A stretch of DNA of 5,971 nt from Acidimicrobiia bacterium (GTDB taxonomy: Bacteria > Actinomycetota > Acidimicrobiia > Acidimicrobiales > JACDCH01), in the NCBI GenBank assembly GCA_013694495.1, contig JACDCH010000426.1, forward strand, positions 1 to 5,971. Direction: 5' to 3'. This document shows, in pieces, positions 1 to 4,937 of the stretch. The notes under the pieces are model-generated. The model was not told the DNA's origin, searched no databases, and saw only the letters and a list, made by a program, of their open reading frames with translations. The position numbers were made by a program, and so were the translations under genes. Numbering within the stretch: the stretch's first letter is position 1; the number at the start of each line of letters is the position of its first letter.

Positions 1-588
1 GGCCTGGTGGGCGGCGGCGGCCTCGGCCGCGACCCGGGCCTGCTCCCTGGAGATGGCCAGGTCCTCGGAGAGGGACCGGAGCTGGTCGAGCACGTCCTGG
101 TACTGGCCGGCCCGTAGGTTGACCAGGGAACGGCGGCGCATGGCGTCGTCGATGTCGTCGGTCTGCAGCATCGCCGTGGTGTCGTCCATGGCGCCGGCGT
201 TGATGTACGCCTCGACCGCAGCGAGCCGCAGGTCCTCGTTCACGCCGTCGATCTGGGCCTGTGTCTCGGCTTCGCGCTGGCGGGCGGCGGCGAGGGCGGC
301 CTCGGCGTCGGCGGCGGCCCGCTGGGCGTCGGCCAGCGCGGCCTCCTGCCCGGCCACGTTGGCCTGCAGGGCGCTGAGGGCCTGCTCGACCTCGGCGTTC
401 GTGGCCTGCAGCACGTTCAGGCGGGCGGCGACGTTGGCCGCTTCCTGGCGCACCCGCTCGCGATCGGCACGCGGATCGGTGGGGACGCCCGGCGTCGCCG
501 ACGACCCGATCGGGCTGACCGTCAGCGCGGCCGTGGCCACGGCCAGGGCCGTGGCGAGCACCCGAAACGTTCTGCGTACGTGCGGCAC
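1..588 (-). CDS. Secreted coiled-coil protein, N-terminal part of a probable peptidoglycan hydrolase/activator (partial)
   Basis: The first 196 codons are visible on the minus strand; the C-terminus lies beyond position 1. Residues 1-31 look like a Sec signal peptide: basic start (VPHVRRTFR), an Ala/Leu/Val-rich core, and a likely cleavage after SSA. The mature part is Ala/Glu/Gln/Arg-rich and strongly helical, with a first coiled coil at about 41-120 and a second from about 160 onward. Between them is a segment with AYINAG (about 127-132) and a DDIDDAMRRRSLVNL stretch. This coil-turn-coil layout is typical of the regulatory N-terminus of CwlO/RipC/PcsB-like proteins, which in actinobacteria usually end in an NlpC/P60 or M23 peptidase domain and act in the cell wall. 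That enzymatic domain is not in view, so the function is inference. The GTG start was chosen because the signal peptide begins there and AGGAGG (601-606) lies 12 nt upstream, a rather long spacing. It diverges from the gene at 743. Confidence 0.8.
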   Translation of the reverse strand, partial: MPHVRRTFRVLATALAVATAALTVSPIGSSATPGVPTDPRADRERVRQEAANVAARLNVLQATNAEVEQALSALQANVAGQEAALADAQRAAADAEAALAAARQREAETQAQIDGVNEDLRLAAVEAYINAGAMDDTTAMLQTDDIDDAMRRRSLVNLRAGQYQDVLDQLRSLSEDLAISREQARVAAEAAAAHQA

Positions 589-600
589 GAGCGGCCCTGT

Positions 601-606
601 CCTCCT
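601..606 (-). promoter_or_regulatory. Ribosome binding site AGGAGG for the coiled-coil secreted protein
   Basis: A perfect AGGAGG reads on the minus strand, 12 nt before the GTG at 588. The spacing is longer than the usual 5-9 nt, but no nearer ATG, GTG or TTG fits the signal peptide better. It is the clearest Shine-Dalgarno sequence I found; most other genes here appear to be leaderless. Confidence 0.5.
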
Positions 607-668
607 GAGGTGTCCCGGGGCCCCGTGGCCTGCCGGGCCATCGCCCACCAGTTCCGCCCACCGAGCCC

Positions 669-703
669 GTCACGAAACCGTAACAGGAGCGGCGTCCCGC
701 TCC
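669..703. promoter_or_regulatory. Candidate regulatory element: GTMAC direct repeat plus adjacent hairpin between divergent genes
   Basis: Positions 669-684 read GTCACGAAACCGTAAC, that is two GTMAC half-sites 11 bp apart (one helical turn). Two bases further on is a perfect 7-bp inverted repeat, GGAGCGG (686-692) and CCGCTCC (697-703), with a 4-nt loop. Tandem GTxAC half-sites resemble those I recall for response regulators such as MtrA, which controls cell-wall hydrolases in actinobacteria. The element lies about 80 bp upstream of the cell-wall-type gene at 588. The regulator assignment is inference. Confidence 0.3.
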
Positions 704-729
704 AAGGCACGCCCCGGCCGCCGGTGACC

Positions 730-735
730 TACGTT
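730..735 (+). promoter_or_regulatory. -10 element TACGTT for a leaderless NTF2-like transcript
   Basis: TACGTT fits TANNNT and ends 7 nt before the ATG at 743, so transcription would begin at or beside the start codon. No Shine-Dalgarno sequence is present. I see no convincing -35 hexamer. Confidence 0.5.
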
Positions 736-742
736 CGGCGCC

Positions 743-1183
743 ATGGGTCGATGGACGGTCGAGGAGCTGGAGCGCGAGTTCGACGCGTACCAGGCCAGGG
801 GCGCCGCCGGCGACTGGTCGGCCTGGGCCGACCAGTTCACCGAGGACGCCACCTACTACGAGCACCACTACGGCCACTTCGACGGCCGAGAGGCGATCCG
901 CACCTGGATCACGGGGTGCATGGGGACGTTCCCGGGCGACGCCATGCACGAGTTCCCCGTGGGCTGGCACGTCATCGACGAGGAGCGGGGGTGGATCGTG
1001 TGCGAGGTGTTCAACCGGATGGACGACCCCGGTGACGGCAGCTTGCACGAGGCGGCCAACCTCACCGTCCTCCACTACGCCGGCGACGGCCTCTGGAGCT
1101 ACGAGGAGGACGCCTACAACCCCGCCAACATGGGCGAGATGGTCACGGGCTGGATCGCGGCCCGCAAGGTCGCCCGGCCGTGA
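743..1183 (+). CDS. NTF2/SnoaL-like family protein (146 aa)
   Basis: A compact single-domain protein of the NTF2-like alpha+beta cone fold. Typical features are an N-terminal helix (EELEREFDAYQARGAAGDW, about 7-25), then WADQFTEDATYYEH (28-41), the FDGREAIRTWI helix (46-56), and C-terminal strands GWIVCEVFNR (83-92) and NLTVLHYAGDGLWSYEEDAYN (106-126). SnoaL-like members are small cyclases, isomerases or ligand-binding proteins. The substrate here cannot be told from sequence, and no catalytic residue can be assigned with confidence. Length is normal for the family. The ATG start is supported by the -10 hexamer 7 nt upstream and the lack of a ribosome binding site. Its stop overlaps the GTG of the next gene (GTGA), so the two are almost surely cotranscribed and translationally coupled. 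A longer overlapping frame ending near 1035 is a shadow. Confidence 0.85.
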   Translation: MGRWTVEELEREFDAYQARGAAGDWSAWADQFTEDATYYEHHYGHFDGREAIRTWITGCMGTFPGDAMHEFPVGWHVIDEERGWIVCEVFNRMDDPGDGSLHEAANLTVLHYAGDGLWSYEEDAYNPANMGEMVTGWIAARKVARP

Positions 1184-1602
1184 GCGACCTCGGCGCCCGC
1201 CGCGAGGCCGTCGTGCGGGAGCACATGGCGTCGGAGAACGACCACGACTTCGACCGCACCATCGCCACCTTCGCCCACCCCCGCTACGAGCTGATGGCCA
1301 GCGGCCAGGTGTTCGACGGCGAGGACGAGGTGCGGCGCTACTTCGTCACGAGCCGCAGCGCCTTCCCCGACCAGCACAACGAGAACGCGGTCCTGCACCA
1401 ACTCGACGCCGGCGTCCTCGCCGAGTTCGACCTGGTCGGGACCCACCTCGGCCCGCTGGCCGGCGCCGAGCCCACCGGCCGCCCCTTCCGCGCCCGCATG
1501 GCCGCGCTGTTCCTCTTCGAGGACGGCGGCGTCGGCATCACCTGCGAGCGCGTCTACTACGACGCCGGCACGATCCTCCGCCAGCTCGGCCTCGGCAGCT
1601 AG
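1180..1602 (+). CDS. NTF2/SnoaL-like family protein, ester-cyclase-like (140 aa)
   Basis: A second cone-fold protein, distinct from its neighbour. It has the pattern of the ester cyclase/SnoaL-like group: REHMASENDHDFDRTIATFAHPRYE (about 13-37), FDGEDEVRRYF (45-55), AFPDQHNENAVLHQLDAGVLAEFDLVGTH (61-89), PTGRPFRARMAALFLFEDGGV (98-118), and a conserved-looking end ERVYYDAGTILRQLG (123-137). The Asp/His/Glu residues in the FPDQ, LH and EF segments line the ligand cavity in related proteins, but the substrate is unknown. The GTG start overlaps the upstream TGA by 4 nt (GTGA), the classical arrangement for translational coupling, so it needs no ribosome binding site. The two neighbours may form a heterodimer or act on the same ligand; that is inference. 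Its TAG stop (1600-1602) lies inside the left arm of the 16-bp inverted repeat that follows. Confidence 0.85.
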   Translation: MSDLGARREAVVREHMASENDHDFDRTIATFAHPRYELMASGQVFDGEDEVRRYFVTSRSAFPDQHNENAVLHQLDAGVLAEFDLVGTHLGPLAGAEPTGRPFRARMAALFLFEDGGVGITCERVYYDAGTILRQLGLGS

Positions 1603-1763
1603 TGGTCCCGCTCGTGGTTCGTCGGTGTTTTCGGCGAGCACTGGGCGTCGCTCGCAAGGACGCAGGCAGCAGGCTGGGACCCGCCCAGTCAAGGGCCGAG
1701 GACGCAGCGAGCGGCGTTCAGGGCCGTTGAATACCCGGCATGACTTGCGAGCGGGACCACTAG
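1599..1763. repeat. 165-bp element with perfect 16-bp terminal inverted repeats, in a convergent gene junction
   Basis: CTAGTGGTCCCGCTCG at 1599-1614 is exactly matched by its reverse complement at 1748-1763, around a 133-bp interior with no convincing ORF. The interior holds a GCGAGC/GCTCGC hairpin (1634-1639 with 1650-1655), a CTGGG/CCCAG hairpin (1674-1678 with 1684-1688), two copies of GGACGCAG (1658-1665 and 1700-1707), and two of GGGCCG (1693-1698 and 1721-1726). A second perfect pairing, 1649-1658 with 1744-1753 (10 bp), competes with the terminal arms. It could be a MITE-like insertion, a REP-type repeat, or a bidirectional terminator for the two converging genes. Its left arm supplies the stop codon of the gene ending at 1602; the right arm stops 3 bp short of the SDR stop codon. 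Confidence 0.6.
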
Positions 1764-1766
1764 GAC

Positions 1767-2621
1767 CTACCGCGAGGGCAGGCCGACGAGCTCGGCCGCG
1801 GCGGCCCACAGGCGGCGCTGGAGATCGGCGTCGCGGAGCGGGCCGGCCTTCGGGATGAGCGAGGCCGCGGGCGTGCTCGAGTGGAAGCCGCCGGTCGCGC
1901 CGGTGAGCTCCGGGTCGCAGGCGAGGCGGACGAGGACCGCCGCCCCCTGCTCCGCGCGGCGCACGAGCGGCGTGCGGGCCAGCAACGTCGAGGCGTGGGT
2001 GATGGCGGCGTCGGTGCCGGCCAGGTTCGTCGCCACGAGGCCGGGGCAGCAGGCGTTGACGTCGACGCGCTCGCCGGCGAGGCGCCGGGCCTGCTCCTGG
2101 GTGACGAGCAGCAGCGCCAGCTTCGTGCGGCCGTAGAGCCGGTTCTGGCCCACGACGCCGCGCGCCGGGCCCCACGAGGCGATGGTGGCGGGGTCGATGC
2201 GGTCGGCGATCCGGTGCGCCTCCGACGCCACGTTCACGACCCGGGCCGGCGCGGCCGCCTCGAGCGGGGCGACGAGCAGGTTGGTCAGCAGGAACGGCGC
2301 CAGGAAGTTCGTGGCCACCATCGGGTCGAGGCCGTCGGAGGTGCGGTCGGTCGACGCGCGGTTGATGCCGGCGTTGTTGACGAGCACGTCGACGCCGGCC
2401 CAGCAGCGGGCGACCTCGGCCGCCACCGCCCGCACGTCGTCGAGCTCGCTGAGGTCGCCGAGGAACACGTCGGCGGCGCCGAGCTCGGCGGCGGCGGCCT
2501 CGGTCCGGGCCGGGTTGCGCCCCACGATGCCCACGTGCGCCCCCTTCGCCACCAGGGCGGCGGCCGCCGCCTTGCCGATGCCCGAGGTCGCTCCCGTGAT
2601 GAGCACGCGCTTGCCTCGCAT
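1767..2621 (-). CDS. Short-chain dehydrogenase/reductase, classical SDR (284 aa)
   Basis: An NAD(P)-dependent oxidoreductase with a Rossmann fold. All diagnostic motifs are intact: TGATSGIG (9-16) for the cofactor, GRNPAR (34-39), D56 in the DLSEL segment, NNAG (82-85), the active-site N105 (ATNF), S133 (NVASE), Y163 and K167 (YGRTK), and the CCPGLVATNL segment (191-200) after the active site. R35 and R39 after strand 2 suggest NADP(H) rather than NAD(H). Motif spacing and the roughly 280-aa length recall retinol-dehydrogenase/WWOX-like SDRs common in actinobacteria; the substrate is unknown. The ATG is preceded by TAGGTT 6 nt upstream and no ribosome binding site, so a leaderless transcript is likely. 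It lies 19 nt downstream of the stop of the 2641-3372 gene on the same strand, so it may also be reached by read-through. It converges on the NTF2-like pair. Confidence 0.93.
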   Translation of the reverse strand: MRGKRVLITGATSGIGKAAAAALVAKGAHVGIVGRNPARTEAAAAELGAADVFLGDLSELDDVRAVAAEVARCWAGVDVLVNNAGINRASTDRTSDGLDPMVATNFLAPFLLTNLLVAPLEAAAPARVVNVASEAHRIADRIDPATIASWGPARGVVGQNRLYGRTKLALLLVTQEQARRLAGERVDVNACCPGLVATNLAGTDAAITHASTLLARTPLVRRAEQGAAVLVRLACDPELTGATGGFHSSTPAASLIPKAGPLRDADLQRRLWAAAAELVGLPSR

Positions 2622-2627
2622 GCGCCG

Positions 2628-2633
2628 AACCTA
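2628..2633 (-). promoter_or_regulatory. -10 element TAGGTT for the SDR gene
   Basis: On the minus strand TAGGTT is followed by 6 nt and the ATG at 2621. The hexamer sits in the 19-nt gap after the preceding gene, suggesting that the SDR has its own leaderless promoter. The TTCGGCGC just before the start also occurs upstream of the gene at 743, which may be coincidence in GC-rich DNA. Confidence 0.45.
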
Positions 2634-2640
2634 CGACGGG

Positions 2641-3372
2641 TCAAGCGCCGCCGCGAAGGAGGTCGAGGCCGCGTTGGAGGAACTCGGCGCCGGCGCCGGC
2701 GGGGTCGGCGGCGACGAGGAGGTCGGCCCGGTCGAGGCGGGCGCCGAAGGGGGCGTTCCAGTAGTTCAGGTCGCCGGGGCGGTCGGCCGACCACGGGCCG
2801 ACGTAGAGGTAGGGCTCTGGGTGCGCCTCGTCACCGGGTGAGGCGCCGAGGTTGCAGCGGTCGGCGCCGCCGGGGACGACGCCGACCGAGCAGCCGGCGT
2901 CGAAGTGCTCGGGCCACAGCTGGATCGTCGAGGGATCGGACGCGCCGGCGCAGACGGCATCGAGGGCCCGCCAGCCGAGGTCGAACCAGTCGGCCACCTC
3001 CGTCGCCGCGGCGGGGTCGAGCGCCAGGGGCTCGTCCGCTGCTCCCAGCTCCGGGGTGTCGTCGCCGACCGACAGCTCGGTCGTCAGGTCGACGGCCACG
3101 AGCTCGGCCAGCGCGCCGAGCGTCGCCCCGTCGAGGTCGACGTAGGCGACCGTGTCGCCGCCGACCTCGTGCACCACCGACGCGCCCGCGACCCGCACCA
3201 CCTCGATGGCGTCGTCGGCGCCGAACGCCGGCGTCCCGAAGCCGCCCGGCGTCGCCCGCAGACCGAAGCGGCCGGTGGTGCCGTGGCGCTTGCGGGCCAA
3301 GACGTGGACGGCCAGCCGCTGGAGGGCGAGCCTCGTGTCGGCGAGGGTCGGGGGGCTGGCGGCGGCGGGCAC
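2641..3372 (-). CDS. Conserved-looking hypothetical actinobacterial protein (243 aa)
   Basis: I recognise no named domain. Visible features are an N-terminal helix with LALQRLAVHVLARKRH (15-30), a Gly-rich FGLRATPGGFGTPAFG stretch (36-51), and a strand-rich middle. Towards the end is an aromatic block: IQLWPEHFDAGCSVG (150-164), then RCNLGASPGDEAHPEPYLYVGPW (172-194) and LNYWNAPFGA (202-211). The dense Trp, Pro, His, Glu and Asp residues there look like a conserved ligand- or metal-binding surface. No signal peptide or membrane segment is seen, so it is probably cytosolic. An alternative GTG at 3393 would add 7 residues but overlap the divergent reductase. I prefer the GTG at 3372, preceded at 6 nt by the weak -10 TACGCA (3379-3384). 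The SDR follows 19 nt downstream on the same strand. I believe similar proteins exist in actinobacteria, but I cannot give a family name. Confidence 0.75.
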   Translation of the reverse strand: MPAAASPPTLADTRLALQRLAVHVLARKRHGTTGRFGLRATPGGFGTPAFGADDAIEVVRVAGASVVHEVGGDTVAYVDLDGATLGALAELVAVDLTTELSVGDDTPELGAADEPLALDPAAATEVADWFDLGWRALDAVCAGASDPSTIQLWPEHFDAGCSVGVVPGGADRCNLGASPGDEAHPEPYLYVGPWSADRPGDLNYWNAPFGARLDRADLLVAADPAGAGAEFLQRGLDLLRGGA

Positions 3373-3377
3373 GGCTG

Positions 3378-3797
3378 GTGCGTAGCACGGCACGATGCAG
3401 CGATGCCGACGCCGCCGTCGCCGCCTTCCTCGGCTCGCACGCCGCCGACGACGTGTGCCGCTTCGTCACCAGCGGGCGCCGCAGCGGCCAGCCCCATGAC
3501 ATCGAGATCTGGTTCGGGGTCCTCGACGGCCGGGTCGTGCTCGTCGCCGGCAACGGGCCGTCGTCGGACTGGTACCGCAACCTCGTGGCCGATCCTGCGG
3601 TGCGGGTGCGCATCGCCGACCGCTGGCTCCTCGGCCGCGCCCACCCGGCCTCCGCCGGCGGCGAGCGCGCCGCCGCCGGCGAGGTCATGGGGGCCAAGTA
3701 CGGCTGGTGGGGCGGCGACCCGTCGATCGGCCTCACGATCGACGACTGGACGTGGACCGTGCCGGCCGTCCTCGTCGATGACCTCGCCTTCGAGTGA
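3378..3797 (+). CDS. DUF385/Ddn-type deazaflavin (F420)-dependent oxidoreductase (139 aa)
   Basis: A split beta-barrel protein of the F420H2-dependent nitroreductase-like (Ddn/DUF385) family. It shows the family pattern: FVTSGRRSGQPHDIEIWFGVLDGRVVLVAGNG (29-60), then SDWYRNLVADPAVRVRI (63-79), and a C-terminal barrel strand with TWTVPAVLVDDLAF. The basic and Gly residues of the TSGRRSGQ segment and the SDWYRNL helix bind the cofactor phosphate in relatives. The family reduces varied organic substrates with F420H2; some members use flavins. Length is normal. The start is uncertain. GTG at 3378 is the only intact in-frame start near the N-terminus and has no ribosome binding site. ATG at 3395, with a -10-like hexamer 6 nt before it, would give the more natural MSDADAAVAAFLG start if one base (C3398) were absent. 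It diverges from the 2641-3372 gene with essentially no spacer. Confidence 0.83.
   Translation: MRSTARCSDADAAVAAFLGSHAADDVCRFVTSGRRSGQPHDIEIWFGVLDGRVVLVAGNGPSSDWYRNLVADPAVRVRIADRWLLGRAHPASAGGERAAAGEVMGAKYGWWGGDPSIGLTIDDWTWTVPAVLVDDLAFE
3379..3388. promoter_or_regulatory. Possible symmetric divergent -10 region
   Basis: On plus, TAGCAC (3383-3388) lies 6 nt before ATG 3395. On minus, TACGCA (3384-3379) lies 6 nt before GTG 3372. The two hexamers share the central TA step and the two starts are equidistant from it. Both lack the final T of TANNNT, so each is weak. Confidence 0.3.
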
Positions 3798-3854
3798 CGG
3801 CGCAGGCTCAGGACGTGCGCAACATCAACCGAGTCGTAGCGCCGACCGCCGGAC

Positions 3855-4055
3855 GCGCTGGGGGTCTGGGGGCGGAGCCCCCAGGCGTCGGCCGCAGGGC
3901 GACGAAGTCGGCCGAGGACCGCAACGGCCGAGCGGAGCGAGGGCTACCCAACTCGCCGAAACGGAGCGAAGCGAGTGACGGCGAAAGGCTCAGGCGGAGC
4001 GAGGGCTACCCAACTCGCCGGAACGGAGCGAAGCGAGTGACGGCGAAGAACTCAG
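3855..4055 (+). repeat. Interspersed repeat copy A (139-bp unit enlarged by a 62-bp tandem duplication)
   Basis: This copy fills most of the 370-bp gene-free stretch 3798-4167. With one 62-bp unit removed it aligns without gaps to copy B (5042-5180, opposite strand) with about 10 mismatches in 139. Its left end is a perfect hairpin, CTGGGGGC (3866-3873) and GCCCCCAG (3877-3884), with a 3-nt loop. It then has GTCGGCCG twice, 20 bp apart (3888 and 3908), and ACTCGC/GCGAGT stems in each 62-bp unit. Weak similarity to B continues left to about 3840. The long ORFs crossing it are Arg/Ser/Ala-rich and follow the repeat, not a protein family. The hairpin may also terminate transcription of the reductase gene. 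I see nothing in 3798-3839. Confidence 0.8.
3932..4055 (+). repeat. Tandem duplication, two 62-bp units inside repeat copy A
   Basis: Unit 1 is 3932-3993 and unit 2 is 3994-4055. They differ at 4 of 62 positions, three of them clustered near the unit ends. Each unit carries a stem ACTCGC ... GCGAGT (3951-3956 with 3971-3976; 4013-4018 with 4033-4038). The inverted copy near 5042 has only one unit. Confidence 0.85.
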
Positions 4056-4063
4056 GCCTGGGC

Positions 4064-4076
4064 ACCTCGCCGAGGT
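4064..4076. promoter_or_regulatory. Palindrome ACCTCGCCGAGGT, candidate TetR operator
   Basis: A perfect 6-bp arm palindrome with a single central C lies about 90 bp upstream of the tetR-type gene. It is nested within a GGCAC (4061-4065) and GTGCC (4082-4086) pair. A second short palindrome, GCCGCC/GGCGGC, is at 4096-4109. TetR regulators often bind palindromes next to their own gene, but such palindromes arise easily in GC-rich DNA, so this is a weak call. Confidence 0.22.
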
Positions 4077-4153
4077 CAGCTGTGCCAGCGCCGACGCCGC
4101 CACGGCGGCCGCTCGATCGGCGGCGACGACCCGGACCTGAGAGCGCGGTCGTT

Positions 4154-4159
4154 TACCCT
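4154..4159 (+). promoter_or_regulatory. -10 element TACCCT for the TetR-family gene
   Basis: TACCCT fits TANNNT and ends 8 nt before the ATG at 4168. No ribosome binding site is placed to serve that start, so a leaderless or near-leaderless mRNA is likely. No good -35 hexamer is visible. Confidence 0.45.
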
Positions 4160-4167
4160 GGTGGGCG

Positions 4168-4872
4168 ATGCCGAGCCGAGAGGAGCGCCTCGCCACCCGG
4201 CGCCGGGGCCGGCCACCGGGGCCGACGCGAGACCGCTCCGAACGGCGGGCTGAACTGCTCGACGCGGCGATCGCCGCCATACGGTCCCAAGGGGCCGATG
4301 CGTCCATGGTCGACATCGCCACCGAAGCCGGCATCACCAAGCCGATCCTCTACAGCCACTTCGGCGACAAGGCCGGCCTCGTCGCCGCCATGGCCGAGCG
4401 GGTCGTCGTCGACCTCAACACGCACCTCCTCGCCGCGTTGGGGTCGGGCACCACGCCCCGCAACCGCACCTTCGCCACCATCGGCGCCTTCGTCGACTTC
4501 GTCGAGCGCGAGCCCGAGCTCTACCGCTTCCTCGTGCGGGGCGTGGCCCAGCCGGGCACGAGCGTGCAGCCCGACCTCGTCGACCGCATCGGCAACCAGA
4601 TCGCCATGGTCCTCGCCGCGGCCCTGCGCCAGGCGGGCAGCGACTCGGGGCCGGCCGAGCTGTGGGCCCACGCCATCATCGGCGCGGTGTTCTTCGGCGC
4701 CGAGCTGTGGCTGGTCCGGCCCGTGGTCACGCGTGAGCAGCTCGTCGAGGACCTGACCTGCCTCTTGTGGGACGGCCTCGGCAGCACCGGCGTGGCCGAC
4801 GTCGACACCGACGCGGTGCAGGCCCAGATCGACGGGTTGCCGCTCCGCAGCTCCCAGCCCGCGCGCAGCTGA
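4168..4872 (+). CDS. TetR/AcrR-family transcriptional regulator (234 aa)
   Basis: A DNA-binding repressor-type protein. After a basic N-terminal arm (residues 1-28) comes the TetR_N helix-turn-helix domain: RRAELLDAAIAAIRSQGADASMVDIATEAGITKPILYSHFGDKAGLVAAM is recognised at 26-75, with the recognition segment AGITKPILYSHFGDK at about 54-68. The C-terminal helical domain (about 76-205) should bind a small ligand and dimerise. It is rich in aromatic and hydrophobic residues, for example IIGAVFFGAELWLVRP (170-185). The arm contains RRRGRPPGP (11-19), resembling an AT-hook core, which could add minor-groove contacts. The ligand and targets are unknown. It is flanked by repeat copy A upstream and by a hairpin and tRNA-Tyr downstream, with no obvious divergent target gene. 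It may control itself or distant genes. Confidence 0.92.
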   Translation: MPSREERLATRRRGRPPGPTRDRSERRAELLDAAIAAIRSQGADASMVDIATEAGITKPILYSHFGDKAGLVAAMAERVVVDLNTHLLAALGSGTTPRNRTFATIGAFVDFVEREPELYRFLVRGVAQPGTSVQPDLVDRIGNQIAMVLAAALRQAGSDSGPAELWAHAIIGAVFFGAELWLVRPVVTREQLVEDLTCLLWDGLGSTGVADVDTDAVQAQIDGLPLRSSQPARS

Positions 4873-4905
4873 ATCCCCCGCAGCCGACCGGGGCGCTCAC
4901 GCGGC

Positions 4906-4933
4906 GATGCCCCGCCGGCGAGGGCGGGGCATC
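4906..4933. terminator. Strong GC hairpin between convergent tetR gene and tRNA-Tyr
   Basis: Arms GATGCCCCGCC (4906-4916) and GGCGGGGCATC (4923-4933) pair perfectly over 11 bp around a 6-nt loop. The hairpin starts 34 nt after the TetR stop and 5 nt beyond the tRNA 3' end, so it can end both converging transcripts. There is no T-tract on either side, so it would be a non-canonical intrinsic terminator, or an RNA 3' stabiliser. Confidence 0.6.
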
Positions 4934-4937
4934 GACG

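Noticed and set aside
53..727. 224-codon plus-strand frame opposite the coiled-coil protein
   Set aside because: Ser/Ala/Arg-rich shadow; the minus strand has a signal peptide, heptad-like helices and a ribosome binding site.
589..742. Cyclic-di-AMP (ydaO) riboswitch before the cell-wall-type gene
   Set aside because: Such riboswitches often precede these genes in actinobacteria, but I could not find the conserved core motifs here.
1114..2175. 353-codon minus-strand frame across the NTF2-like genes
   Set aside because: Crosses two well-supported genes and the inverted-repeat element; low-complexity Arg/Ala/Gly composition.
1881..3377. Upstream open extension of the F420-type reductase frame (about 500 codons)
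   Set aside because: It is Arg/Gly-rich antisense to the SDR and the 243-aa protein; the absence of stops is due to high GC.
3855..4055. CRISPR-like array
   Set aside because: Only two direct units, adjacent with no spacers, and no cas genes; it is a tandem duplication.
3794..4756. Long plus-strand frame running through repeat copy A and the tetR gene
   Set aside because: Its product is Arg/Ser/Pro-rich and follows repeat sequence, then an out-of-frame reading of a clear TetR gene.
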